A program made the translations under genes and the position numbers. Of a stretch of 64,000 nt of DNA, positions 8,091-17,526 are shown one piece after another. The notes beneath the pieces were generated by a model. The model was given only the letters and a program-made list of their open reading frames with translations, made no database searches and had not been told where the DNA came from. Source of the stretch: Paraburkholderia dinghuensis (lineage in GTDB: Bacteria > Pseudomonadota > Gammaproteobacteria > Burkholderiales > Burkholderiaceae); NCBI RefSeq assembly GCF_003837865.1, contig NZ_RQIS01000007.1:124001-188000 (forward strand). The letters run 5' to 3'. Each line of letters begins with the position of its first letter. Within the stretch, counting starts at the first letter, position 1.

Positions 8091-9356
8091 TCACGGACCG
8101 GCCACGCAGGACTTTAGATCATCGATCACACGCTTGATCGTGCCGATCACCTGGCCCGGCGTAATCATCCGCGAGCACTCGAACTGACGCTCCGTACCCG
8201 CACCGCGCGGGCACCACAGGTAGTTCTTGTTGTCGAACTCGACGGTCATGTCGTTCCAGCAACTGTTGCAGGCGTGGTAGTTGATCACGCGGTAGGGCGT
8301 ATCGAACTCATTCTGTGGATGCGTGAAGCCGCTGATCATGACGACCGGCGTGCCGACTGCCCAGGCGAGCCATGACAGGCCGCTGCTCAGGCCGACGAAG
8401 AATTCCGCGTGCATCAGCAGGCTCGCGCGTTCTTGCAGTGGCCGGTTGCCGGTGAAGTCTTCGGCGCCGTGCGGGATGTGATTCCAGTGCATCCCTTCGC
8501 CCGCCGTGGCATCGCGGTCGATGCAGAGCACACGGTAGCCCTGGGCCTTGAGGAACTTGACCGTCTCGTACCAGCCCGACGGGTTGTTCCAGTACTTGCA
8601 CTGCGAGGACGCTTGCGCGGCGATGCACACATACGGTTCGGCAATACACCGAGCGGTATCGCGAACGCCGATGCGCGGGCGGCACTCCTTTGCAGGCAGG
8701 CCCAGTAGCGTGGCGATGGTCCGTTGCAGGCCGCTCAGGCGAAAGTCGACGGGCTGGTGCGTGCGATCCGTACTCGGGAAGAAGATGCCGAGAAAGTAGC
8801 TCGCGTAGAAGCCACTGGCCGCCGCGTCCTCGTCCTCGGGCCGGATGTAATGCAGATCGGGATAGGCATCGGCGAACAGCGACCACAGCTCCGGCCCCAT
8901 CGACAGATACATCTCGCAGCCATGGCGTTTGCGGAATTCGTCGACGTACGGGAACCAGGCGAGCACATCGCCGATGGTCGAGACCGGCAGGCGTGCGTAG
9001 ATCTTGCGGCCGCGCGCGGCGTAGTCGTGCTCGAATACGAGCTGGCACTCGCGGAATACCTCAATTCGGAAGTTGACGAAGTAACGCTTGGTGCTGGTGA
9101 CCATCGCATCGACGACTTCGTTGTCGTACAGCACGACATCGGCGTCGCGGTCGAGCAGGCGTACGCGCGCGCGGCCCTCGACCTTGACGCGGCAACCATA
9201 GTTGAAGTCGTAAAGTACCCCCGGTGCACCCTCGAACAACGGGGCGCCGAGCTGCACGAACGGCTGGTTGGCGAGATTCACGGCGACGGTGCCGGCCGCC
9301 TTCGCAGCGGCACCGTCACGAGCGGATGAAACGCTCATCGAAATACCATCACTCAC
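8091..9356 (-). CDS. Autotransporter O-heptosyltransferase, TibC/BAHT family (copy 1)
   Basis: A 421-residue cytoplasmic transferase of the family that moves heptose from ADP-heptose onto serines of AIDA-type autotransporter repeats. The iron-finger cysteines known from TibC are intact: CNSC at 363/366, then Cys382 and Cys394 (spacing C-x2-C-x15-C-x11-C). The conserved IGDVLAWF places an aspartate at 130, the likely counterpart of the TibC catalytic base. CKYWNNPSGW and SSGLSWLAWAVGTPVVMISG form the donor-site half. The GTG start overlaps the stop of the GH28 gene (GTGA); ATG at 9338 is an alternative. It is the last gene of the operon and a paralogue of the protein encoded at 17527-18771. 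Confidence 0.9.
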   Translation of the reverse strand: MSDGISMSVSSARDGAAAKAAGTVAVNLANQPFVQLGAPLFEGAPGVLYDFNYGCRVKVEGRARVRLLDRDADVVLYDNEVVDAMVTSTKRYFVNFRIEVFRECQLVFEHDYAARGRKIYARLPVSTIGDVLAWFPYVDEFRKRHGCEMYLSMGPELWSLFADAYPDLHYIRPEDEDAAASGFYASYFLGIFFPSTDRTHQPVDFRLSGLQRTIATLLGLPAKECRPRIGVRDTARCIAEPYVCIAAQASSQCKYWNNPSGWYETVKFLKAQGYRVLCIDRDATAGEGMHWNHIPHGAEDFTGNRPLQERASLLMHAEFFVGLSSGLSWLAWAVGTPVVMISGFTHPQNEFDTPYRVINYHACNSCWNDMTVEFDNKNYLWCPRGAGTERQFECSRMITPGQVIGTIKRVIDDLKSCVAGP

Positions 9357-11932
9357 TGTTGCGCGGGAACCTGCTGGCTCGGGATCGACTCAGGCCACAT
9401 CTGGCCCGGGAACGGCGAGTTGATTGCGTTGCCATTGACATCGGTATTACCCGGGATGTTTGCGAAAGCCTTCGTGCAATCCACGGTCGCGGCGGCGTTG
9501 AATGCACTGCTGCCCGTCACGTTCACATTGCTGGTACCGTTCAGCGCCATCAGACCCAGGTTGTTGCTCACGTTGTTGCCGAGCATGATCCTGGCATCGG
9601 ACGCCTGTACCGGATTGACCGGCGGCTGGTCGGCCACCACGTTGTTCAGCGTGATGCCGAGCGGGTTCACGATGGTCGTGGCCGGCGCGCCGGTCCAGCC
9701 TGCCGCGACGGCAGCCGGCGTAGCAAGCGTCGCCGAGTTGAAGCCCGTGAGCGTCCAGTTCGCCGCGCTCAGTTCATGCACACCATTGACGTTGATATTC
9801 TGATAACTCGGCAGCACACCCTGATTCGGCCCGACATCGTACGACGAGAAGATGTAGATCGCGTTCTGCGGCGAAGCATCGTATGTGCTCGGCATCGGGT
9901 TGCCCTGCATGCACACGTTCGTGTAGTTGACGTTCGACACGAGACCGCCTTGACCCCAGTCCGTCTTGATGCGGATGCCGTTGTCCGTGTAGTCGAGTGC
10001 CAGGTCATAGACGTTGATGTTCGACACGCTCGGGTACAGCGTCTGCGTCGCGTAAGTCTGGTTGGTGGCCGACCAGGCGCCCTTGGTCTGATACGCAGCG
10101 GTGCCGGTGGTGTAGCTCATTGGTGTCGTCTGGGCCATCACCGTCGCGCTCGGCATGCCGATGGCCGGTCCCCCCGAGGTCTGGCTGCCGATCGACATGC
10201 CATGGCCGTAGAAGAAGTGATCGTGCGCGAAGATCAGGTTGTAGACCGCGCCATCGGCCTTCGTGTAGCCGGTGCCGCTCGCGTTGGGCGTGTCCACGCA
10301 GCCCGAGCCGCCCGACGAGCCATCGAGACCGCACGGTCCGTCGCTGCTGCTTTCGCCCTTGATGGCGACGTTGTCGTCGGTGTCGCTGATGTACGAGTAC
10401 GCCAGCACGATATTGCTCACGTCGCCGTTGAAGCTGCCGAGCGAGCCGCTATAACCGCCCGCGAAGGCAGGCGCGGCCGGCGTGCTCGACGACGTTGCGC
10501 CCTTGTTGCCCGGATCGAGACCATCGGTGTTTTTCACCGATGCGTAGTCGTAGTAGGCGCCCCAGTAGTTCTGTTTCTGGGTGTAGTCGTTACTCGGCGT
10601 GAAGATTTTCAGGCCCCAGGCTGTGAAGCCATTGACCCCGGTCGGCGAGATATGGATCTTCGGCGCGTTCTGCAGCGTGATGTTGTAGAGCGTGAAGTTG
10701 TAGCCGTACTGCGGCCACACGATACGTGGATTGTTCTGGTCTTCGCCGCTCAGTGCTTCGTTGCCTTCCCAGCCGAGATCCCACCAGCTCATGGCGGTGC
10801 CGTCGGCACGGGTCAGGAGTGCCGGAAACAGATAATTGCCCGCCGGCGTCGTCAAGGTCTTGCCCGCGAGCAGCGAGAACAGCGGCTGGCCGCCCTGTCC
10901 GTCGATCACGCCCGGTCCCATCACGGCGTTGTTGCTCGTGTAGACCTTGGACGGTTTCATCGCCGGGCCGGTAAAGATCACGTTGCTGATCAGCGGATTG
11001 CAGCCGTCGTCGTTCGGGTAGATCTGACCGCAGAAATAGGTCGGGCCGCTGCCGCTCGTACCTCCGGCACTCGTCGGATCGGCGCCGTAGCCGTAGGAGG
11101 CGGGCGTCAACGTTGCAGTCTGAGTGCCGCCCGCACCCACGACGTACGTGTTCGCACCCTGTTGCGTGCTGTTCGGCGTGCCGTACAACGTGCCGCCCGG
11201 CGAGCTGTAGCTCGACGCCTTGTAGGCCGTCGCCGATTCGTACAGCACCGGATCGCGCGACGCGAACAACGTCACGCCCTGGTCGATCACGAGCGTCACA
11301 CCGCCCGGCATCGACAGCGGGCCGGTCACATAGGCCGTCTGCCCGTTCGCGCCCTTCGACAACTCGACCACCGTGTTGGTCGCGATGTCATTTGCGTTGT
11401 CGTAGGCATTCGCCGCATTCGCGCACGCGTACAACGCCTGCTGGATACGCGCGGTGTCCGGCGCGGTCGGATAGCCATCGGGCACGTTAAGGCCATTCGC
11501 CGCCAGTGCGACTTCGGTCGTGCCGCTCTTCGTCCCGAGGCCGAGCACGGTGGGAATTGTGGTGCTGTTGGCCGCCCATGTCGTCGACGTGCTCCAGGCC
11601 GTCACGCCCAGAGTCGAATCGCCGTTGGCCAGCGTTACGTCGACGTTGGTCGAGCCGCCCGGTGCGTACGTCGGGATCGCCGGGCTGCCCGACGAGTAGT
11701 ATTTGGCCGACAACTGGCACCCGCTTGCTGCGGCCGCCGGTTGGGGGGGCTGGTACTGCTGCAGCGCCGCGTCGGACGGATTCAGGCCGACCCGGTATGC
11801 GACCGCGGGCGTACCTGTTGCCGGATAAGCCGCCGCCGAACCACCAGGGTTCGACGACGATCCGCCGCCGCACGCGGCGAGCAGCAAGGCCAGCAAGCCT
11901 GCTGCCGTGGTTTTATGGGGATATCTGATCAA
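9353..11932 (-). CDS. GH28 polygalacturonase-like lipoprotein
   Basis: An 859-residue secreted enzyme. A TTG start at 11932 is chosen because GGAG lies six bases before it; the open frame extends four codons further. A lipoprotein signal (GLLALLLAAC, lipid-carrying Cys near residue 21) is followed by a Gly/Ser linker. The parallel beta-helix carries all four GH28 catalytic motifs: NTD at 468-470, DD at 519-520, GHG around His577 and RIK at 654-656. Family members hydrolyse alpha-1,4-galacturonan or related rhamnogalacturonan bonds. It is much longer than typical bacterial polygalacturonases (450-600 residues), with extra sequence at both ends. It sits between the autotransporter gene and a heptosyltransferase gene, which is unusual. 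Substrate could be plant pectin or a self-made polymer. Confidence 0.85.
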   Translation of the reverse strand: MIRYPHKTTAAGLLALLLAACGGGSSSNPGGSAAAYPATGTPAVAYRVGLNPSDAALQQYQPPQPAAAASGCQLSAKYYSSGSPAIPTYAPGGSTNVDVTLANGDSTLGVTAWSTSTTWAANSTTIPTVLGLGTKSGTTEVALAANGLNVPDGYPTAPDTARIQQALYACANAANAYDNANDIATNTVVELSKGANGQTAYVTGPLSMPGGVTLVIDQGVTLFASRDPVLYESATAYKASSYSSPGGTLYGTPNSTQQGANTYVVGAGGTQTATLTPASYGYGADPTSAGGTSGSGPTYFCGQIYPNDDGCNPLISNVIFTGPAMKPSKVYTSNNAVMGPGVIDGQGGQPLFSLLAGKTLTTPAGNYLFPALLTRADGTAMSWWDLGWEGNEALSGEDQNNPRIVWPQYGYNFTLYNITLQNAPKIHISPTGVNGFTAWGLKIFTPSNDYTQKQNYWGAYYDYASVKNTDGLDPGNKGATSSSTPAAPAFAGGYSGSLGSFNGDVSNIVLAYSYISDTDDNVAIKGESSSDGPCGLDGSSGGSGCVDTPNASGTGYTKADGAVYNLIFAHDHFFYGHGMSIGSQTSGGPAIGMPSATVMAQTTPMSYTTGTAAYQTKGAWSATNQTYATQTLYPSVSNINVYDLALDYTDNGIRIKTDWGQGGLVSNVNYTNVCMQGNPMPSTYDASPQNAIYIFSSYDVGPNQGVLPSYQNINVNGVHELSAANWTLTGFNSATLATPAAVAAGWTGAPATTIVNPLGITLNNVVADQPPVNPVQASDARIMLGNNVSNNLGLMALNGTSNVNVTGSSAFNAAATVDCTKAFANIPGNTDVNGNAINSPFPGQMWPESIPSQQVPAQQ

Positions 11933-12009
11933 TTCGGTCTCCAAACGAAATCTTTTTGTGGGCGGTAACGGACCAATGGCGGGTCGGCGCCGGCCCGCTC
12001 ATCACGCCA

Positions 12010-15000
12010 TCACCACTGCCATTGAGCGCCCAGCTGGCCGCCGAAAGCGCGGGTATGCGTACCGACTTCGCCGCCGAGCTTCGCGAACAGGCTGACTCGC
12101 TGTGTCACCTGCATCTGGGCGCCTACGTCGAGGCGTGCCGCGTCTCGGTCGGTCGGCGTGCCGTAGACCTGCCACGCCTGGCCCGGCGCGTTCACGAACG
12201 AAGCCGTCAGTGACTGGTCCACGCCGGTCAGGCTATGCGTCCAGGCCAGATCCACGTGCCAGTCGACCGAATGGCCGAACAGCACGCCGCCCTGCTTGAG
12301 CAGGCGTGCGCCGAGCACGCTGAACACGGCATTCGTGCTCGCCGGGCCATAGGAGAGTGCGCTCACGCCGCCGCTTTCGGTCGCGCTCTGCTGGCCGAAG
12401 TGACCCACCGTCAGGCCCGCATACGGCTCGAGGGTGCCGGCGGCCGTGGCGAGTTTCAGGCCCGCTTCGCCATACAGCGTTTCGCTGGTGGTATTGAACG
12501 TCGCGGTGTTCTGTTCGCTTTGCGTATCGACGGTCACAGTGCGTGTCAGGCGGTTGTTCCAGTAGCCGAGCCCAGCGATGCCGGTGACGTAGAACGGACG
12601 AGCCGACGGCGACCACGTGCCATACAGCTGACCTTGCACGCCGTTGATGCGCGCGTTTGCCGGATTGTCCGCAAAGTCCACGTTGTCGTTGTTGGCGATC
12701 AACGCGGCGCCGGCACGAACGTCGGGCAGCACGGCCTGGTCGTAGCCGACGGTCAGCGCGGCGGAGTTGTCGTCGTAACCGTCGCTACCGAGGGTGCCGT
12801 CGCTGCGGGCCGTGTTGTGCTGATAATCCGCACTCACCCACAGGCCGTGGGCGAGGGCGCTGCCCTGTACGAGATGCGAGGCGATGGTGTTCTGCGCCTC
12901 ACCCGTGCGGTCCTGCGCGATCTGGCGGAACGGCACCGCTTCGCTGCCGGCCAGTTCGGACATCGCGCTATAGGCCTGACGTTGCGTGGCCGGGATGAGC
13001 GCCTGCGTCACGGCGTTGCCGCCGTTGTCGTAGATCCGGCTCAGCACCGCGGCCACATGATTCTGGTTGATCGAATCGACCGGCAGCGCGAAGTTGATGG
13101 TCGACGGTGCGGCCAGCGTGACCGTCACGGCGCCGCTCGCTCCGTAGCTAACGCTGCTGTCCATATAGGCCAGGTTCGTCGTCACATTGCTGAACGCGCC
13201 GGACAAGAGACCCGAATAGCTCAGAACCGTGTACGTGGTGCCCAGCGTGTAGCCACTGCCAGACGAGATCAGTTGCAGCGTGGTGCCGCTGCCGATCGTC
13301 ACGTTGCCGAGCACGGTTGTGACACCGCCCGATGTCGGCGTGATCGCGACGGCATACGTCGCGCCGCTATTGAACGAGAGTGTGCCGCTGATGTTCAGGC
13401 CCGTGCCGGGTTGGTTCGCGTACAGCGTGCTGCCGCTGGTCATGGTCAGGCCCGGCGTGATCGAGCCGATACCTTCAACCGTCGCGCCACCCGAGCCGAT
13501 CGTGACGTTCGTGGCGATGCCGCCGTTCATCAGCAGTACGCCGCCGTTCGCGACTGTGGTGCTGGTGGCGATTCCGGTACCCATGCCGTTGCCTGCGCCA
13601 TCGACTTGCTGCGTACCGCCCGAAACCAGCGTATTGACCGCCGAGCCGCCGCTCGTGACGTCCTGCAAGGCGCCGCGGCCCACCGTCGTGCCCGAAGCGA
13701 CACCGTAAATCACGCCATCGACGATCTGCGTGGCGCCCGAATTCAGTTGGGTATCGATCGCGAGGCCGCCACCATACACATACTGCGTACCGCCCTGATT
13801 GACGGTCGCGTTGGTGGCCGTGCCGCCCGAGCTCAGCACCTGACTGCCGCCGGCATTGATCTGGCCGCCGCTGGCGACACCGCCCGACAACACGGACTGC
13901 GTACCGCCGCCACTGACGATCGTGCCGTTGGCGACACCGCCCGACACGATCTGCAATCCGCCACTCACTGTCGTTGCGTTGGCGGTGCCGGACGTCAGCA
14001 CCGTTTGCGCGCCGCCGTTGTTGACGATGGTGTCGTTCGCCACGGCCAGGGCAGACACAACCTGCGAGCCCTGCGAATTGACGACGGTCGCCGACGCCGA
14101 GCCACCGGCCGAGACGAACTGGGTGCCGCCATCGACCACGCTGCCGATGGCAACGCCACCGCCCGACACCGTCTGCGTCGCGCTGGTGCCGAGCGTGGTC
14201 GCGCTGACCACACCGCCCGTCACGGTCTGATTGCCGCCACTCGACACGACGGCGCTCGTCACCGTGCCAGAGGTAATGTTCTGCACGCCGCCCGACATCA
14301 CCGTCGAATCGATGACGATGCCGCCCGTACTTACGTTTTGTGTGCCGCCGCTCGTCACGGTTGCGCTCAACGACGTGCCGCCATTCGCAATATCCTGCGT
14401 GCCGCCCGAAGCCACGGTTGTAACGGCCGCGGTGCCGCCGGAAAGGATGGACTGCAGGCCGCCCGCGCTGATCACGGTGGTGGTCGCCAAACCGCCGGAG
14501 GTAATGATCTGCGCGCCGCTCGCACCGATCTGCGTGCCGGTCGCGAGGCCTCCGCCTGACACTGTTTGCGTGCCGCCGCTGCCGATTTGCGCAGCCACCG
14601 CCGACCCGCCCGACATGACGTTCTGCGCGCCGCCTGCGCCGATCTGCGCGGACACGGCGAGACCGCCGGCCGAAATGGTCTGCTGGCCATTCGAACCGAC
14701 GACCGTGCCGCTAGCCAGACCGCCCGCGGATACGATTTCGGCGCCGCCACTGCCGACCGTGGTCGTGAGCGACGTGCCGCCCGACAGCACGGTCAGGCTG
14801 CCGCCATCCTCGGCCACGACGCCCGACGCCACGTTTTGCGCAATCGTGAAGGCGCTCGATGTGCCCGAGACGGAGAACACATTGCCGGTCACGGTATCCG
14901 CCGTGTTCAGTACCAGCGCGCCGCCGGCGCTTTGCACCGTGTTGGTTGCAGTGCCGCCCGAGGAGACCACGAGCACGCCGCCGCTCGAGATGTCGGTATT

Positions 15001-17403
15001 GCCCGCCATGGTGCCGCCCAGCACATACAGCGTGCCGCCGCTGCTCACCACCGTGCCGATTGCGGTCGAACCCGAGGTGACTGTCTGTGTGGAACCTGCC
15101 GACAAGGTCTGCGGGACGTCCAGTACGCTCACGTCACCGGCCGACGTACTTTCGCCACTGTTGACGTAACCGGACACCAGATACACTGCACCGCCCGCTT
15201 CGACGGTACCGCCGGACAGCACGCCGCCTGACGACACGAACTGAGTGCCGCCGCTGTCCACCAGCGCATTGACCGATGTGCCGCCGCTGGCAATACTCTG
15301 CAGCCCGCCGTTGGTCACGGTCGTGCCCGAGGCCACGCCACCGGTCAGGATGTTTTGCGTGCCGCCGCTATTGACGGTTGCGTTGATGGCCGTGCCGCCG
15401 TTCAGGATGTTTTGTGCGCCGCCATTGTTGATCACGGTGCCGCTCGCCACACCACCAGCCGATATGGTTTCCGTGCCGCCGTTGCCCACTTGCGTAGCGA
15501 GCGAGGTGTTGCCCGCCAGCACGGTCAGGGCCCCGCCGTTCTCGACCACAACGTTTGAGGCAACGCCACCCAGGATAGAGAAGGCGCTGCTGACCCCGGC
15601 CGAAACAACATTGCCCGACAGGTTTTCGGCGGTGTCGGTGACCAGCACGGCACCTGCATTCTGCGTCACGCCAGTGGCGGTGCCGCCCGAACTGACGTCG
15701 AGTTCGGCGCCGCTATTCAGCGTGGTGCTGATTGCGGTGCCGCCGTCGATAGTCTGTTTGCCGCCGCTCGCTACCGTCGCGTCGTTGGCCGTGCCGCCGA
15801 TCGAAACAATTTCCTGACCGCCGTTGCCGATATGCGAGTTGAGCGACATGCCACCCGTCAGTACGGCCAACGAGCCGCCATTTTCGATCACGAGGCCTGT
15901 CGCGACATTGCCGGAAATCGAGAATGCAGCGCTGCCTGCGCCATACGTACCGGTTAGTGTCTCGGCGGTATCGGTAATCAGCGCGGCGCCGGCATTCTGC
16001 GTCACGCCGGTGGCGGTGCCGCCCGACGTAACATTGAGTGTGCCGCCGCTCGACACGGTCGTGCCGGACGCACTTGCGCCCGACGAAACGATCTGTGTGC
16101 CGCCGTAAGTGACGGTGGTGCTGCTCACGACTCCACCCGTTCCCGCGACGTTTTGCGTACCGCCGCTTGCAACGGCGGCGTTTGCGGCGCTGCCGCCCGA
16201 CTTGACGTTTTGCACGCCGTTGACCGTTGCACCGGTATCGACGCCACCGGACGAAACATTTTCCGTACCGCCGGCTGCGATCGCGGTGGCAGTAGCGGTG
16301 CCGAGCAGGCTTTGTGTGCCGCCGCTCGACACGGTCGTGCCAGCGGCCACGCCGCCCGCACTCACCTTGATGTTGCCGGCGTCCGAGACAGTCGCGCCCT
16401 GGAGGGTGCCGGTGGACGAGACATTGAGCGTGCCGCCGTCGACGTCGGCGCCCGAGGCCGAACCGCCCGAACTGACGTTCAACGTGCCGTTGGCCTGTAC
16501 GGTGGCGTTCTGGTCCGTGCCGGCGGCATACACCGTTTCGGCACCGCCGCTATTGACAGTCGCACCGATCGACTTGCCGCCGGAAGACACGGCGAATACG
16601 CCGCCGCCATCGACGATCGTCGACGAAGCCACACCGCCGGCCGTCGTCCCCGATGCGAGTGATACCGTGCCGCCGTTTTCGACCGTAGTCGCCGATGCAA
16701 CGCCGGTCGTCAGCACGGCCATCTGCGCGCCCGTGCCGCTCACCAGTGTGCCTTGCGCATAGCCGCCGGCACCGCCAGAGGCCACGACCATCTTGCCGCC
16801 GGCCTCGACAGTCGTGTCATAGGCGCTGCCCGCACTATAGCCGCCGCCGGAGCCGCCGATGTAGAGCGTGCCGCCGGAGTTGGCAACATAGTTCGATCCA
16901 TTGACGGTGGCTGCACCTGCGCTCTCCACGATCGTGCCGGACGCGACTCCGCCGGACACCACGTTCTGAAGACCGCCGAGCACGACGGTGCCGTATGCAA
17001 TGCCGCCTTTGCTGACGACCTGTTTCGCCGTGCCGCCCGAAGCGACGACGTAGGTGTCCACGGACACGGTGTTCGTGCCGGACACGGTCTGCACCGCACT
17101 GGTCGCGGTCGTTCCATCCACCACGGCGTTAATTGTTCCTGCGCCCGCCGGCGATACGTTTGCCGAAGTATTCAGGTACACGGTGGCCGACGTCAGGGCG
17201 ACGGTGGTAGTTCCGCCATCGGGCGTGCAACTCGTGTCCGTCGATGTCGCAACAGCACATGCCACCGCTTGCGCGTGAGCCAACATCGGAACGCCCTGTG
17301 CCGCTGCGAAGCCAAGCAACAGCCTGACGAGCCGCGACAACCCCGCGCGCCTGAACCCAAAACGATGCACGCAATACTTGCGACGGTAGGTCAACCGTTT
17401 CAT
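12010..17403 (-). CDS. Large AIDA-type autotransporter adhesin (probable heptosylated glycoprotein)
   Basis: A 1797-residue type Va secreted protein. An extended basic signal region (MKRLTYRRKY, cleavage after MLAHA near residue 45) precedes a passenger of about 1,300 residues. The passenger is built of strand-loop-strand repeats of 18-20 residues, rich in Gly, Ser, Thr and Val (pattern GTxVxSGGxQxVxSGGxA). Three longer modules, each near 60 residues and starting around TQNAGA or VQSAGG, interrupt the array. The C-terminal translocator (about 1516-1797) is a predicted beta-barrel ending in QWQW with the usual terminal aromatic residue. Serine-rich repeats of this type are the acceptors of TibC/Aah heptosyltransferases, two of which flank this gene. 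Expected role: surface adhesion, aggregation or biofilm. Start is ATG with GGGGA upstream. Confidence 0.92.
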   Translation of the reverse strand: MKRLTYRRKYCVHRFGFRRAGLSRLVRLLLGFAAAQGVPMLAHAQAVACAVATSTDTSCTPDGGTTTVALTSATVYLNTSANVSPAGAGTINAVVDGTTATSAVQTVSGTNTVSVDTYVVASGGTAKQVVSKGGIAYGTVVLGGLQNVVSGGVASGTIVESAGAATVNGSNYVANSGGTLYIGGSGGGYSAGSAYDTTVEAGGKMVVASGGAGGYAQGTLVSGTGAQMAVLTTGVASATTVENGGTVSLASGTTAGGVASSTIVDGGGVFAVSSGGKSIGATVNSGGAETVYAAGTDQNATVQANGTLNVSSGGSASGADVDGGTLNVSSTGTLQGATVSDAGNIKVSAGGVAAGTTVSSGGTQSLLGTATATAIAAGGTENVSSGGVDTGATVNGVQNVKSGGSAANAAVASGGTQNVAGTGGVVSSTTVTYGGTQIVSSGASASGTTVSSGGTLNVTSGGTATGVTQNAGAALITDTAETLTGTYGAGSAAFSISGNVATGLVIENGGSLAVLTGGMSLNSHIGNGGQEIVSIGGTANDATVASGGKQTIDGGTAISTTLNSGAELDVSSGGTATGVTQNAGAVLVTDTAENLSGNVVSAGVSSAFSILGGVASNVVVENGGALTVLAGNTSLATQVGNGGTETISAGGVASGTVINNGGAQNILNGGTAINATVNSGGTQNILTGGVASGTTVTNGGLQSIASGGTSVNALVDSGGTQFVSSGGVLSGGTVEAGGAVYLVSGYVNSGESTSAGDVSVLDVPQTLSAGSTQTVTSGSTAIGTVVSSGGTLYVLGGTMAGNTDISSGGVLVVSSGGTATNTVQSAGGALVLNTADTVTGNVFSVSGTSSAFTIAQNVASGVVAEDGGSLTVLSGGTSLTTTVGSGGAEIVSAGGLASGTVVGSNGQQTISAGGLAVSAQIGAGGAQNVMSGGSAVAAQIGSGGTQTVSGGGLATGTQIGASGAQIITSGGLATTTVISAGGLQSILSGGTAAVTTVASGGTQDIANGGTSLSATVTSGGTQNVSTGGIVIDSTVMSGGVQNITSGTVTSAVVSSGGNQTVTGGVVSATTLGTSATQTVSGGGVAIGSVVDGGTQFVSAGGSASATVVNSQGSQVVSALAVANDTIVNNGGAQTVLTSGTANATTVSGGLQIVSGGVANGTIVSGGGTQSVLSGGVASGGQINAGGSQVLSSGGTATNATVNQGGTQYVYGGGLAIDTQLNSGATQIVDGVIYGVASGTTVGRGALQDVTSGGSAVNTLVSGGTQQVDGAGNGMGTGIATSTTVANGGVLLMNGGIATNVTIGSGGATVEGIGSITPGLTMTSGSTLYANQPGTGLNISGTLSFNSGATYAVAITPTSGGVTTVLGNVTIGSGTTLQLISSGSGYTLGTTYTVLSYSGLLSGAFSNVTTNLAYMDSSVSYGASGAVTVTLAAPSTINFALPVDSINQNHVAAVLSRIYDNGGNAVTQALIPATQRQAYSAMSELAGSEAVPFRQIAQDRTGEAQNTIASHLVQGSALAHGLWVSADYQHNTARSDGTLGSDGYDDNSAALTVGYDQAVLPDVRAGAALIANNDNVDFADNPANARINGVQGQLYGTWSPSARPFYVTGIAGLGYWNNRLTRTVTVDTQSEQNTATFNTTSETLYGEAGLKLATAAGTLEPYAGLTVGHFGQQSATESGGVSALSYGPASTNAVFSVLGARLLKQGGVLFGHSVDWHVDLAWTHSLTGVDQSLTASFVNAPGQAWQVYGTPTDRDAARLDVGAQMQVTQRVSLFAKLGGEVGTHTRAFGGQLGAQWQW
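12950..17250 (-). repeat. Coding tandem repeats of the autotransporter passenger
   Basis: Degenerate units of about 54-60 bases encode the strand-loop-strand repeats. Longer spacer modules lie near 15,850-16,015, 15,520-15,672 and 14,770-14,950. The periodicity is protein-coding, with synonymous drift between units. Limits are approximate. Confidence 0.7.
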
Positions 17404-17424
17404 CTACGTATCCCCAATGTGTCT

Positions 17425-17461
17425 GCGGGGCACCTGGTCTTGGGGTGTCCCGCCTTTTTTT
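17425..17461 (+). terminator. Plus-strand rho-independent terminator inside a minus-strand operon
   Basis: GCGGGGCACC and GGTGTCCCGC (17425-17434, 17444-17453) form a 10-bp stem with one G-U pair and a 9-base loop, followed by seven T at 17455-17461. The T run is on the plus strand only, so it would stop transcription running against the operon. In the operon's own direction the stem has an A-C mismatch and no T tract. Confidence 0.55.
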
Positions 17462-17526
17462 ATTTGCAGCCTGAAATCTGCCCAGCACGGACTGGCAACG
17501 AAACTGGCCTGGCCTTCCCCGATGCC

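Noticed and set aside
9224..11968. A 914-codon open frame on the plus strand opposite the GH28 gene
   Set aside because: It is Arg/His/Val-rich with no domain, signal or ribosome-binding site. Long antisense frames are expected opposite high-GC genes, and the minus strand carries clear GH28 motifs.
12235..15817. Several long plus-strand frames with repeated Pro/Thr patterns opposite the autotransporter gene
   Set aside because: Their periodicity mirrors the passenger repeats read backwards. The minus-strand protein has a signal peptide, repeat fold and beta-barrel; these do not.
12950..17250. Regular DNA periodicity resembling a CRISPR or satellite array
   Set aside because: Units vary at synonymous sites, stay in one reading frame and encode strand-loop-strand repeats; there are no unique spacers or identical repeats.
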